60,755 nt of DNA from the IMG/VR virus record IMGVR_UViG_3300024518_001962, positions 1-60,755 of that record. One strand, written 5' to 3'. The translations under genes and the position numbers were made by a program. Positions 1-7,209 of this stretch are shown here, piece after piece. Below the pieces are notes generated by a model. That model ran no database searches and was not told the origin of the DNA. It worked only from the letters and a program-made list of their open reading frames with translations. This DNA is from a virus. Numbering within the stretch: the stretch's first letter is position 1; every line of letters begins with the position of its first letter.

Positions 1-687
1 GGCTTGGGGCGCTCGGTTCCGCGCCAGCAGCTCCTCCTTCTCGCTAGCCACACTTGCCTCAGTAGAAACAAGGGGTTGTCCGTCTGCTTTGAGTTTTAGC
101 TGGTTAAGTTCAGCGAGCATTTCTTCCCTTGACATCTCGCTCACATCTTTTAGTGGGTCAGGCGGCTTTTCCTCTTTGCTAAGTCTGCCGACAGCTTTCA
201 TGCATATTTCATGTGCCCTAGTTGCGGCCCCTTCCTGCCCCAGTGCGTGAGCGGCATTTCGAATCTTCACCAACTCTACGAGAGCGAGGTCATCCACTTT
301 AAATTCACGGATAACATCTGCTCTTTCAAGCAGATGCTCTATATAGGCTCTAGCGAGTTCAGAGCGTGTGATAGTTGACTTGGAGGTGTAGTATTTCACC
401 CCAGCGTTCTCACAGGCCTGCTTGAGGCTCATTCCCCCCAGATACATGCCTTCCAGCACTTTTCGTGTACCTGTGTCCATTTGCGCGTAGACCATATCGA
501 TAAGATTCTGGTCAGGCGTGGTGTAATCGCCGGGTTTTTCCGATGAATTCTCCACCACATCGGCATCTGGCACCGGTGATTTCTTCTTGGCCGTGGAAGA
601 CTTCTTTGAACTCGACTTCTTGGAGTCTGGTGTTGAAACGATAGACAACTTTAACTTTTTTTCCGATGAGGGTTTTCCTCTTACCAT
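1..687 (-). CDS. terS: Terminase small subunit (runs off left edge)
   Basis: Probable DNA-recognition subunit of the packaging motor. The frame opens at an ATG preceded by GGAGG with 6-nt spacing and stays open to base 1. The first ~60 residues are a Lys/Ser/Thr/Pro-rich, probably disordered tail. A helix-turn-helix-like region follows (Met-Ser-Leu-Lys-Gln-Ala-Cys-Glu-Asn-Ala-Gly-Val), then long charged helices, as is usual for small terminases. If the window ends are joined, the frame continues Ser-stop at 60755-60751, giving about 230 residues. The first 176 bases overlap the zinc-ribbon gene 512-1087 in another frame. A later ATG at 495 lacks an SD and would avoid the overlap. TerS is an inference from architecture, not a search; the gene is far from terL. 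Confidence 0.6.
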   Translation of the reverse strand, partial: MVRGKPSSEKKLKLSIVSTPDSKKSSSKKSSTAKKKSPVPDADVVENSSEKPGDYTTPDQNLIDMVYAQMDTGTRKVLEGMYLGGMSLKQACENAGVKYYTSKSTITRSELARAYIEHLLERADVIREFKVDDLALVELVKIRNAAHALGQEGAATRAHEICMKAVGRLSKEEKPPDPLKDVSEMSREEMLAELNQLKLKADGQPLVSTEASVASEKEELLARNRAPQA

Positions 688-1087
688 TCCATACCTCCGC
701 TCCACATTTTTCACATCCGATAGATACGTCATCTTCTCCGTTTTGATTAACAAACACAGTTAATCGTAGAAAGGAATTTATATCTGAGTTAGCTGTGTCT
801 GCCAACGGGTCACTGTGCCTTGCGTCCAGATTTGCTCCACTTAATGTTGAATGTTTTATTACATCGCTTGGTGTCTTATCTGGCAATGCTTCCCAAGCGG
901 GGCAATCACGTTCGGGAATATTCTTAAAGATTTCATTGAATTGTCCTGGCGCATTATCGTCCTCGATTTTATTCAACAGCCATTGTGGGAGTGGGAATGT
1001 GCAATTACCCGAGTTCTCCCATCCGTGTGCCAATCTGAGTTTGTCAGTTTCCCATTGTGCGTGGCGACAGTTCAGGCAATCTCTCAT
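512..1087 (-). CDS. Zinc-ribbon/Cys-rich phage protein (191 aa)
   Basis: Start is the ATG at 1087 with AGAGGT seven bases upstream; it overlaps the 24-aa gene by ATGA. The N-terminus has C-x2-C-x2-A-x-W, then a Gly-Asn-Cys and a Cys-Pro-Ala-Trp, a pattern shared with the proteins at 5633-6028 and 6620-7048. A second cysteine set (GCEKCG near residue 125, RCRCGG near residue 177) suggests another zinc ribbon. Function is unknown; such small zinc-binding proteins are common in phage accessory regions. The last ~58 codons are also read in another frame as the N-terminus of the small terminase. Confidence 0.7.
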   Translation of the reverse strand: MRDCLNCRHAQWETDKLRLAHGWENSGNCTFPLPQWLLNKIEDDNAPGQFNEIFKNIPERDCPAWEALPDKTPSDVIKHSTLSGANLDARHSDPLADTANSDINSFLRLTVFVNQNGEDDVSIGCEKCGAEVWNGKRKTLIGKKVKVVYRFNTRLQEVEFKEVFHGQEEITGARCRCGGEFIGKTRRLHHA

Positions 1088-1158
1088 TCGCAACCTCTAT
1101 TAACCACGAGACTAAAGAAAGCGACTGCCATTATCACGATTAGAAATATACGTATCAT
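1084..1158 (-). CDS. 24-aa hydrophobic micro-protein
   Basis: A 24-residue peptide, almost wholly hydrophobic (begins MIRIFLIVIMAVAFF) with a Cys-Glu end, able to form one membrane helix. Its ATG has a textbook SD (AGGAGGTG, 7-nt spacing) embedded in the end of the upstream gene. It overlaps both neighbours by ATGA. The precise overlaps and SD argue that it is translated; function is unknown. Confidence 0.65.
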   Translation of the reverse strand: MIRIFLIVIMAVAFFSLVVNRGCE

Positions 1159-1394
1159 CGCTTACACCTCCTATGTGCGAGCCACTCGGCGGTTTTGATA
1201 TCTTTTTTTTCTTTTGTCACCAGCTTGTATGATATTTCTTCAAAGCATTCACTAAATGCCTTCCCTATATCTTTTTCGGCCCAGTAGACGTAAACCAGCG
1301 ATAACATCATGAATCCCATGATTACCATCATAAGATTACGGGCGTATTTATCCCAACGCACTGGAGTATCCATGAATTTCTTCCAAGTAATCAT
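1155..1394 (-). CDS. Small single-pass membrane protein (79 aa)
   Basis: Residues ~20-39 form one hydrophobic helix rich in Met, Leu and Val, ending in a Trp, so the protein should sit in the inner membrane. The C-terminus is basic. Start and stop overlap both neighbours by four bases, placing it in a translationally coupled run with the coiled-coil proteins upstream. No family recognised. Confidence 0.7.
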   Translation of the reverse strand: MITWKKFMDTPVRWDKYARNLMMVIMGFMMLSLVYVYWAEKDIGKAFSECFEEISYKLVTKEKKDIKTAEWLAHRRCKR

Positions 1395-1723
1395 GTGAGT
1401 TCCTCTCCGGTAGGCCCTAACAGTCGTGGCCGTGTTGGCCCTTTCAGTGCTGCCACCTCGGTGACGAGTTTGTTGTGTGCCTCGGCCATCATCTTGAGCA
1501 TACGCAGGAGTCCGGCGACATCATCTTTGAGGTCTACTAATTGGGGTGTGATGGCACCCAGTTGCGTTATCACACCTGCATGGTCACGCCTTGCGTTATT
1601 CAGGGAGAAGACGATTTCATTGAGCTTCTGTATATTTTCCTTTACATCCTTATCGATACCATCTTCATCTTCGTGTAGGTCAGGTGGTATCTCGAAAGGT
1701 TCTATGTGGTATGCCTCGTTCAT
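1391..1723 (-). CDS. Coiled-coil hypothetical protein (110 aa)
   Basis: Acidic N-terminus (HEDEDG near residue 18) followed by heptad-like helices from ~28 to 95, ending in a Pro/Gly-rich tail. Four-base ATGA overlaps with both neighbours indicate coupled translation. No domain recognised; likely an oligomeric helical protein. Confidence 0.7.
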   Translation of the reverse strand: MNEAYHIEPFEIPPDLHEDEDGIDKDVKENIQKLNEIVFSLNNARRDHAGVITQLGAITPQLVDLKDDVAGLLRMLKMMAEAHNKLVTEVAALKGPTRPRLLGPTGEELT

Positions 1724-2286
1724 GATTTATCTCCCCAGATGAGTTTGATAATTTCCTTAGCCTCACCCTTGATGTGGAATGAAGTACCATCAGCCATTTT
1801 CACCTTGCATCTTCCGTACTCTCTTTTGCCGTTCACTTTTATTACATCACTCACTGCCATGACATATTTTACTTTGATGGTGATATCCTGAAACTCCCGC
1901 ATGGACTCGTTACCAACCCAGAGGAGGATTTCCCGTAGCGTGACGAGTTTGTCATCTGCGATACCGGCCGCTGGACTTTTCTCAATACTATCCAGTCTAT
2001 TTTCTATTTCCTTGACATTGCCAGCCATCGAGAGGATGAATTTATCGTTGAGTTTATAGAACTCATCCTTGACGGATGGTTTTTCCTCCAGCATTTGCAC
2101 CCGGCCGTACAGTTGTTGCAGGCCATCCACTTTGGGTTCGATGTCATTTACGCGCTCGAAAAGCGAACCAGTTTGTGTGTAGAGTTTTTTGACATCGTGT
2201 ACCACGGCATTCACCCAGCTAACCAGATTATTGATATGCCGCACGATTGAATTTGTATCTGTCTCTCTCAGTTCATCGATGCTCAT
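1720..2286 (-). CDS. Coiled-coil hypothetical protein (188 aa)
   Basis: Residues ~10-110 are helical with heptad spacing. The last ~60 residues look like a small beta domain (a Lys-Val-Lys-Met-Ala-Asp-Gly-Thr-Ser-Phe turn). It overlaps the next coiled-coil gene by ATGA and may pair with it. No enzymatic motif is seen. Confidence 0.7.
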   Translation of the reverse strand: MSIDELRETDTNSIVRHINNLVSWVNAVVHDVKKLYTQTGSLFERVNDIEPKVDGLQQLYGRVQMLEEKPSVKDEFYKLNDKFILSMAGNVKEIENRLDSIEKSPAAGIADDKLVTLREILLWVGNESMREFQDITIKVKYVMAVSDVIKVNGKREYGRCKVKMADGTSFHIKGEAKEIIKLIWGDKS

Positions 2287-2462
2287 CTCTCATCTCCTTG
2301 GGCGTTCTCTTGTGGCATCCCTTCCTGAAGCGGAACTTTATTCCAGTCAATATTTTCCAGTAAGACGTTATGCCAATTCACCTGTTTGACGATTTCGTTA
2401 ATTTTCTTTCGCACTGCAGGGCTAGCATCTGCTTGCCAACTTAAATCTTCAATTTTATCCAT
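2283..2462 (-). CDS. Hypothetical protein (59 aa)
   Basis: ATG start at 2462 overlaps the upstream stop as TGATG; GGAGAGAAG lies just upstream. The peptide is helical and charged with a repeated Trp-His-Asn / Asp-Trp-Asn pattern. Stop overlaps the next start. No family recognised. Confidence 0.65.
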   Translation of the reverse strand: MDKIEDLSWQADASPAVRKKINEIVKQVNWHNVLLENIDWNKVPLQEGMPQENAQGDER

Positions 2463-3295
2463 CACTTCTCTCCTTTTGGTTTCGTCTTGAATCCCTTGAA
2501 CGGATTAGTTCGATGGTCAGGCACGTAGCCTGGTGTGATGTTTCCCTCTCTGATTGCTTTAGCACGAGTGGCGTAGATGATAATTGTCTGGTCGAAGATA
2601 TCCTCGGCCAGTCCCATGAAGATGGCCTTCATTTCTTTGTACATTTCGATAGTGACTGTACCGTCAGACAGCATCGTGATGGCTCGCGCTCTCTCGCCCT
2701 CGGTATATTTCCTTTTACGGCGAGCCATTCTTTGTTGGACTTTACGTTGGTGTTTCCTTTTGGATTCCCGGCCCTCTCGGCTTTCCTTCTCGGAGTAGAG
2801 GAAGGATTCGTAGAGTGAATAGAACTGGGCGGCGCCATCCCACCAACCGGCAACCCCATCGACCTCGACACGCAGGGCATCTAAACCGCGGCGATGCTGG
2901 CGGAACATAATTGGCAGGTGGTCTGGATTAGTGCAGTGAGAATATCCGCAAAGGTTATAAACCTGAATTCCCACTGGATCCTCGCGCTGCGTGAAAGGCG
3001 CTGCGAAGAGCTCCATGAGTTTAGAGCGATGTTCTTTCATGGCCACGTATCTCGGCAGTGACTGAAATCTGCCAGCTACCTTGATACGTGGTGAGCCATT
3101 CTTGATGTACTCGGTAGTCCAGATGCATGGTGATGCGAGTGCGGCGGTACGGGGTTCCCATATGCCGTCACAGTCAGATGTCCCGGCCCAGTATTCTGGC
3201 CATGGCATGGTGGGCACCACCTCGACCTTTCCGCCCACCTCGCCTACCACATTCATCAGTTCATTTGCGTTTGGCGCGTCTTCCCAGTCAGGCAT
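2462..3295 (-). CDS. HNH_3-like endonuclease-type protein (277 aa)
   Basis: Contains the compact motif C-G-Y-S-H-C-T-N-P-D-H-L (Cys116, Cys121, Asn123, His126), typical of the second half of His-Me-finger (HNH_3-type) nucleases found in mobile phage genes. A preceding Arg-Tyr-Val-x5-His fits the usual start of that fold. The canonical first catalytic His is not obvious, so activity is uncertain. A long Lys/Arg-rich segment (~180-205) could bind DNA. AGGAG lies 7 nt before the ATG. Confidence 0.55.
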   Translation of the reverse strand: MPDWEDAPNANELMNVVGEVGGKVEVVPTMPWPEYWAGTSDCDGIWEPRTAALASPCIWTTEYIKNGSPRIKVAGRFQSLPRYVAMKEHRSKLMELFAAPFTQREDPVGIQVYNLCGYSHCTNPDHLPIMFRQHRRGLDALRVEVDGVAGWWDGAAQFYSLYESFLYSEKESREGRESKRKHQRKVQQRMARRKRKYTEGERARAITMLSDGTVTIEMYKEMKAIFMGLAEDIFDQTIIIYATRAKAIREGNITPGYVPDHRTNPFKGFKTKPKGEK

Positions 3296-3359
3296 TTCCA
3301 GCTCCTCTTGGTGGTAGACCTGTCAGTAGGCCATTAAAATCGCTTCTACCCCCCTTAAA

Positions 3360-3878
3360 TCAATTCTGAGGGATTTTTTGGGCATACTCACTAAGTCGAA
3401 GTTTCACGAATTTAGTCATATACCAGTAACTTCCTAATTGTTTAATTTCCACATGGTCGCAAATTTTCTCCAGAGTGGGAAATTTTCCATGCTCCAGAAA
3501 GTATTCGACTGCGAAGATAGCTATCCTTGGGCCGACATTAAAATTCTTTTTTCCTTCTGATTCTCCGTGGCATGCCCTGCAGAGCAATTTAAGGTTTTCG
3601 GTAGCGTGGTCGGTTGAATCTCCATTAACATGATGGAATTGAATACCTACCTGAGAACCACACGCACATCTGAATTTAGCTTTCTTCATCAACTCCCACA
3701 GCACGTTAGTTTCTGGGGCGGAATTTCCGAAATTAGAATTCGCTCTCCAATTCGCTGTTGTGGCCCCTGGTGAACCTGGGCTAATCATTGTAAGTACGGC
3801 CATCATTGCTTCATGTTCTGTAACCTGAAAAATTTCCAGAAAATCCTTCAACTCGATTTCACCTGTCACATAATTCAT
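3360..3878 (-). CDS. HNH endonuclease (172 aa)
   Basis: Start ATG at 3878 follows GGAAGGAGG. The core shows C-x-C (71, 73), His82-His83-x-Asn85, His91, Asn95-Leu and C-x2-C-His (100, 103, 104), a complete zinc-bound HNH signature. It should nick or cut DNA; such free-standing genes are usually homing or packaging-associated. It is the first gene after the 650-bp intergenic region, so its promoter is probably there. Its N-terminal ~60 residues are unrecognised. Confidence 0.8.
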   Translation of the reverse strand: MNYVTGEIELKDFLEIFQVTEHEAMMAVLTMISPGSPGATTANWRANSNFGNSAPETNVLWELMKKAKFRCACGSQVGIQFHHVNGDSTDHATENLKLLCRACHGESEGKKNFNVGPRIAIFAVEYFLEHGKFPTLEKICDHVEIKQLGSYWYMTKFVKLRLSEYAQKIPQN

Positions 3879-3898
3879 AATTTCCTCCTTCCCAGAAA

Positions 3899-3925
3899 TG
3901 TATACTTCTAATACACTTACTACAA
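3899..3925 (-). promoter_or_regulatory. Candidate sigma70-like promoter for the left operon
   Basis: On the minus strand a TATACA -10-like box (3899-3904) lies 15 nt from TTGTAG (3920-3925), or 16 nt from an overlapping GTTGTA. It is placed about 20 bases before the HNH start codon. The spacing is short and the -35 is weak, so this is only a candidate. Confidence 0.35.
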
Positions 3926-3973
3926 CCATACACTCAGTACGCACCGTCTTTTCCTAAAACCTCGACAATGGGC

Positions 3974-4017
3974 GGCGGCCAAAAAACCGCCACCCCTTAT
4001 TATTATTAATAATAATA
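3974..4017. other. Hairpin plus 20-bp AT palindrome
   Basis: GGCGG/CCGCC (3974-3978 with 3987-3991) forms a short hairpin with an A/T loop, directly followed by a perfect 20-bp palindrome of TAT/ATA repeats (3998-4017). The AT-rich palindrome could extrude as a cruciform or act as an unwinding element. No long U-tract marks it as a terminator on the minus strand. Confidence 0.55.
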
Positions 4018-4032
4018 GCCGAAAATGCAGTT

Positions 4033-4393
4033 CCGTTATGTCCGTACGCTTCCAAATTATAGCTCGTTGAATTTAATGGCGTTGTCCTCTGCGAGCATAT
4101 GGACATGACGGTAATACCTTTCCTCGAAACTACTTAAATAAACGGGCACTTTTTGAAGCCTATGTTGCCTTTCAGGGGCCGTGACATTACAATGTATTTT
4201 TCAAATCCGCCGGGACTTGCTTCTCCGTTATGTCCGTGCGCCTCCCACCTGTAACCCATTGATAGTTTCTACTGTTACGCCTCCGGAGTCTACGGACACA
4301 ACGGGGGGTGCTAATCGGGATGTCCGTGGGCTTTTCACCTATAACTACCTGATAAATGCCATGTTACAGCATAAAAGCTTACGGACATAACGA
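4033..4393. repeat. Six-copy repeat array in the main intergenic region
   Basis: Six copies of a core close to CGTTATGTCCGTRNGCTT alternate in orientation. Plus copies lie at 4033-4048, 4225-4240 and 4314-4330. Minus copies lie at 4095-4111, 4291-4305 and 4379-4393. Several extend to ~32 bp with a distal TRTAAC, making an imperfect dyad with the proximal GTTAY. Cores at 4033, 4225 and 4379 are best conserved; the one at 4095 is weakest. The array fills the longest gene-free stretch (3879-4532) and lies next to a helix-turn-helix gene. It could be a replication origin (iterons) or an operator array. No protein-coding potential is convincing here. Confidence 0.75.
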
Positions 4394-4532
4394 CATTACA
4401 ATTCAAAAAAAGTGCGCACATGCGTACAGCTTGTCTTGTCATGATTTCAACCACTTACAGAACATCCTACTTTTAGTCATGTTTAAGCTTTTCTAGTGCC
4501 TGGAACTCCCCCGGCATACCACATGTTGTGGT
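4394..4532. other. Remainder of the intergenic region
   Basis: Holds a run of seven T on the minus strand (4405-4411) after a weak GC palindrome, and a small hairpin (ACCACA/TGTGGT) near 4521-4535 at the end of the helix-turn-helix gene. Either could be a weak terminator. Nothing else is recognised. Confidence 0.4.
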
Positions 4533-5039
4533 TTATTCCTCTTCATTTTGATGCAATCCCAGCGGTTCATAAATGATAATGAGGCAGTCCGGGCACAATG
4601 TCATGTCGGCAATCGAGGCCGAACGGTCATTTTGCTGCGCGGCCTCGGTGTTCTCCTCACGTAGAAATGGGTAGATACGCAGGGTCACCCAGCCCATGGG
4701 AATCGGCTCATCTGCCGGGCAGGTCATCGTTTTATCGCACTCGAAATGGTCACACTTGAACTCCAACAGTTTGGCTACGCTCATTTGCTTCTCCTGATTA
4801 AGGGTTCGTGATTCAAGCCATTTAATGACACCCCCCACACGATAACGGACGCATCGGGGGGAAAGTTTTATCCATGGGGGGCCTTCATCGTCCTTGCACC
4901 GGGAAATTTCCCACAACTGGACACTCGTGCCAGTCCATTCAGCCAACTGTTTAGTGGAGATCAGTTGATCTGTTTCAAGTTGAAGCCGTCCGATTGAAAC
5001 GATATCAGGTGCGCGTTTATCTAGGTGAAATCGTTTCAT
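4533..5039 (-). CDS. AlpA/MerR-like helix-turn-helix protein (168 aa)
   Basis: Residues ~28-78 read as a winged helix-turn-helix of the excisionase/AlpA type: ISTKQLAEWTG, then P-W-I-K-L, R-C-V-R-Y-R and I-K-W-L-E-S-R. A C-terminal zinc-like part has Cys residues in CDHFEC, CDKTMTC and CPDC. It is the last gene before the six-copy repeat array, so it is a good candidate for the protein that binds those sites; that link is inference. Its start overlaps the upstream zinc-ribbon gene by ATGA. Confidence 0.7.
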   Translation of the reverse strand: MKRFHLDKRAPDIVSIGRLQLETDQLISTKQLAEWTGTSVQLWEISRCKDDEGPPWIKLSPRCVRYRVGGVIKWLESRTLNQEKQMSVAKLLEFKCDHFECDKTMTCPADEPIPMGWVTLRIYPFLREENTEAAQQNDRSASIADMTLCPDCLIIIYEPLGLHQNEEE

Positions 5040-5215
5040 TGTCCTCTCCCTTTCGGTGTCTGTTTTTCGTACCCGGGCGGCGTGAATTCATGCTTACAAT
5101 CGGCACATCTCAGAAATGCCTCCGGGTAATATGTCGGCCCCTCACCCAGATCCTTCAGGCTGGTTTTACAACTGGCATACTCACATCCACATTTCGGACA
5201 AGCTATAAATTTCAT
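5036..5215 (-). CDS. Small zinc-ribbon protein (59 aa)
   Basis: Reads ACPKCGCEYA near the N-terminus and LRCADCKHEF near residue 40, a two-knuckle zinc ribbon. Start ATG at 5215 follows AGGGGGGAAC. The stop overlaps the next ATG. Zinc ribbons of this size often mediate nucleic-acid or protein contacts; no specific role can be given. Confidence 0.7.
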   Translation of the reverse strand: MKFIACPKCGCEYASCKTSLKDLGEGPTYYPEAFLRCADCKHEFTPPGYEKQTPKGRGQ

Positions 5216-5223
5216 GTTCCCCC

Positions 5224-5418
5224 CTAATTCATGTTCTCGAAATATGCCCAGAATTCGTCCGAATCAGGCGGCAATCCCAGCTTCTCCACCACCCACTCAT
5301 GCCGCTTCATCACCTTTTCTGTGGCCTCGATATTCGTGCCGAACCATGGATTTTCAGCCGCCCACATGAGAGCGCGGCGGTGATGCCACTCGCCCTCGTA
5401 GAGTGGTGGATAGTTCAT
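5224..5418 (-). CDS. NPWFG-motif small protein, copy 2 (64 aa)
   Basis: Contains ENPWFGTN, a Met-Lys-Arg-His, then PPDSDEFWAYF. The same arrangement occurs in the 54-aa protein at 7045-7209, so the two are paralogues. The family appears in other phages as far as I can recall, but I know no function. Start overlaps the upstream stop by ATGA. Confidence 0.7.
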   Translation of the reverse strand: MNYPPLYEGEWHHRRALMWAAENPWFGTNIEATEKVMKRHEWVVEKLGLPPDSDEFWAYFENMN

Positions 5419-5636
5419 TTCCAGGCCCTCACCAGCTCTTTTTTCAGGCGCCCATTCGATGCACGAAGGTCATTTATCTCGCTCACATCCTCGTTCCGTT
5501 GGCGAGTTTTATTCACCTCTTCCTTCTCAAGGGCAACCAACAGCTTCTCTATATACTGTCGGCACTCATGGCAGGAGATGCCGCAGATATCCAGATGATC
5601 CTTTGCCTCTTTTTTAAGTTCCTCATTCCACCTCAT
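5415..5636 (-). CDS. Coiled-coil protein with CxxC (73 aa)
   Basis: The ATG at 5636 overlaps the upstream stop (ATGA), with AAGGAG nine bases before. An HLDICGISCHEC stretch near residues 15-26 could bind a metal; the remainder is a charged helix. No family recognised. Confidence 0.65.
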   Translation of the reverse strand: MRWNEELKKEAKDHLDICGISCHECRQYIEKLLVALEKEEVNKTRQRNEDVSEINDLRASNGRLKKELVRAWK

Positions 5637-6028
5637 CCCCACACGCTCCTTACGGCGTTCACGGCCGCATCGAGGTCGTTAATAAAGGTTGCACCCACTT
5701 GCTCGACAGCCGGGGTGCCCGGTGTGCGCTTTCGCGTATCCTCAATCACACGAGTAGCCGTGCGTGTCAGCGCGTCCACCACCTTATCCCGCTGGTCCAA
5801 ATCAAAGGACTCACGGCTTCTCGTGCTTTTGATTTGATCGTCAGTCGGCCGCCAGCAGGGACACTCTAGCCACGGTTGCTGCCACACGAGGTCATTTCTT
5901 GCTGGGCATTGATATACATTCCCGTGCGTTGCGTATGGCTGTGGTGCGTTGCAATGGCCGAACGTGGGGAAGATTGGCTTTTCATTAAAGGCCCAATCAG
6001 CCCAACCGCAGTTCTGACAGTTATCCAT
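5633..6028 (-). CDS. CGWA-type Cys-rich protein, copy 2 (131 aa)
   Basis: Begins MDNCQNCGWADW; a Gly-His-Cys-Asn-Ala-Pro-Gln and a PWLECPCWRPTDDQ follow. The pattern matches 6620-7048 throughout its first half and 512-1087 in part. Four cysteines probably bind zinc. Start ATG at 6028 has AGGAGGTG upstream. The C-terminal half is helical and different from its paralogue. Unknown function. Confidence 0.7.
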   Translation of the reverse strand: MDNCQNCGWADWAFNEKPIFPTFGHCNAPQPYATHGNVYQCPARNDLVWQQPWLECPCWRPTDDQIKSTRSRESFDLDQRDKVVDALTRTATRVIEDTRKRTPGTPAVEQVGATFINDLDAAVNAVRSVWG

Positions 6029-6396
6029 CAATCACACCTCCTATGGGTTTCACGGGGCATCTCCTTTGCCATGGCGTGTACCTTATCGAAGAGTTTTTGA
6101 TATGGCCCCACTTCGCTCTCGGCCATATGACCACCAGACTGCTCGTGCATGATTAACTTCGTACCCAAGGCGCGTGTCAGGTAGAACAACTCGTCCCTCG
6201 TGAACACCTGCCCACCCACCTTCATGGGCGGGGGTGATCTATCAATCACTCGCCTGTCCTTCCGGCGCCGCATGAACCCATCCTGTGTGGATTTTACCCG
6301 CCGCTCACCACCTTCCCGGCGATCCATGTCCGGCCACGCTTCTATTAATTGCTCATTGCTTATCCTGTCCCAGAACCAATGCTTCATCTCACTCAT
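6028..6396 (-). CDS. Hypothetical protein (122 aa)
   Basis: GAGGAG precedes the ATG by 7 nt. Residues ~25-50 are very Arg-rich (RREGGERRVK, RRRKDRRVIDR), suggesting nucleic-acid contact; the C-terminal half is helical. It sits in the coupled run of small genes. No domain recognised. Confidence 0.65.
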   Translation of the reverse strand: MSEMKHWFWDRISNEQLIEAWPDMDRREGGERRVKSTQDGFMRRRKDRRVIDRSPPPMKVGGQVFTRDELFYLTRALGTKLIMHEQSGGHMAESEVGPYQKLFDKVHAMAKEMPRETHRRCD

Positions 6397-6620
6397 TTCT
6401 TGCTCCTCTCTCTGTCTAACGGCTCCTCGGTTAGCGGTGCAATTTTCCCGGCAATCTCGACAATATTGTCTCCCAGCTTTATGGCCCCTTCATGAGATCC
6501 GTCAATATGTTTCAGGTGTTCAAGGATGCAGTAGCGAATAATTCGCCATTCACCCATGCTGAGTTGATTCTCGATGCGCCACTTCTCCTTGACTGTGTCG
6601 AAATTAATATCCTCGCTCAT
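6393..6620 (-). CDS. Hypothetical helical protein (75 aa)
   Basis: ATG at 6620 overlaps the upstream stop as TGATG. The protein is amphipathic and helical with a WRIIRYCILEHLKHI segment. Unknown function. Confidence 0.6.
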   Translation of the reverse strand: MSEDINFDTVKEKWRIENQLSMGEWRIIRYCILEHLKHIDGSHEGAIKLGDNIVEIAGKIAPLTEEPLDRERSKK

Positions 6621-7048
6621 CACACCCTCCCCATGCCTGGGTTGTCGTGAATCACATCTTTTGCCGCTTCCTCGATGTCCTCCACCTGCCTTTGGTGAGT
6701 GACACGAACTGTCTTTCCTTGCGAACCGCCTTGATCCTGGCAGAGGTCTTTCACTAACGACATGAATTCCTTAAGGTTACTCATCTTGTTGGAGTATTTC
6801 ATGTCAGCCCGTTGTAGGTCCTTGGCATGTTCCTCGTCAGTGAGTCGCCACAAAGGACACTCCAGCCACGGCGCATTCCAGTTGAGCTCTTTATAGTATC
6901 CACCTCCATGGGTAATCGTAGGTGTGCAGTGTGCTTGTGGTGCGTGACATTTCCCGGCAGTGCGGAATGGTCGAGGTGTGTTCAGGTCTGTCTCGTCTAG
7001 TGATTGGGTAGGCCATGCGGCCCACCCACAATCCCGGCAACTGTTCAT
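6620..7048 (-). CDS. CGWA-type Cys-rich protein, copy 1 (142 aa)
   Basis: Begins MNSCRDCGWAAW, later GKCHAPQ and PWLECPLWRLTDEE, matching 5633-6028. The four cysteines form a likely zinc site. It is preceded by the NPWFG gene 7045-7209, and copy 2 of this family is followed by the other NPWFG gene, pointing to duplication of a small gene set. Helical Gln/Asp-rich C-terminus. Confidence 0.7.
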   Translation of the reverse strand: MNSCRDCGWAAWPTQSLDETDLNTPRPFRTAGKCHAPQAHCTPTITHGGGYYKELNWNAPWLECPLWRLTDEEHAKDLQRADMKYSNKMSNLKEFMSLVKDLCQDQGGSQGKTVRVTHQRQVEDIEEAAKDVIHDNPGMGRV

Positions 7049-7209
7049 CTAAACGCCTCCCAGTATTCATCTGATTCAGGCACAACGCCTCTCTCTATAA
7101 GTGCGAAGTGTTTCTTCATTGCTCGATCTGTGGCCACCTTGTTCCTGCCGAACCATGGATTTTTGACAACCCAGTCTCGGCATTTTTCTGATACTTCAAC
7201 GTATAACAT
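7045..7209 (-). CDS. NPWFG-motif small protein, copy 1 (54 aa)
   Basis: Reads VKNPWFGRNKVATDRAMKKH then PESDEYWEAF, clearly related to 5224-5418. The ATG at 7209 lies inside the end of the upstream gene with AAGGTG before it. The stop overlaps the next start by ATGA. Function unknown. Confidence 0.65.
   Translation of the reverse strand: MLYVEVSEKCRDWVVKNPWFGRNKVATDRAMKKHFALIERGVVPESDEYWEAFR

Noticed and set aside
4181-4390. 69-aa plus-strand frame in the intergenic region
   Set aside because: Made of the repeat elements, no SD, unnatural composition.
4033-4393. CRISPR array
   Set aside because: Repeats alternate in orientation, spacing is irregular and there are no cas adaptation genes; Cas4-like similarity at 15364 is of the phage recombination type.
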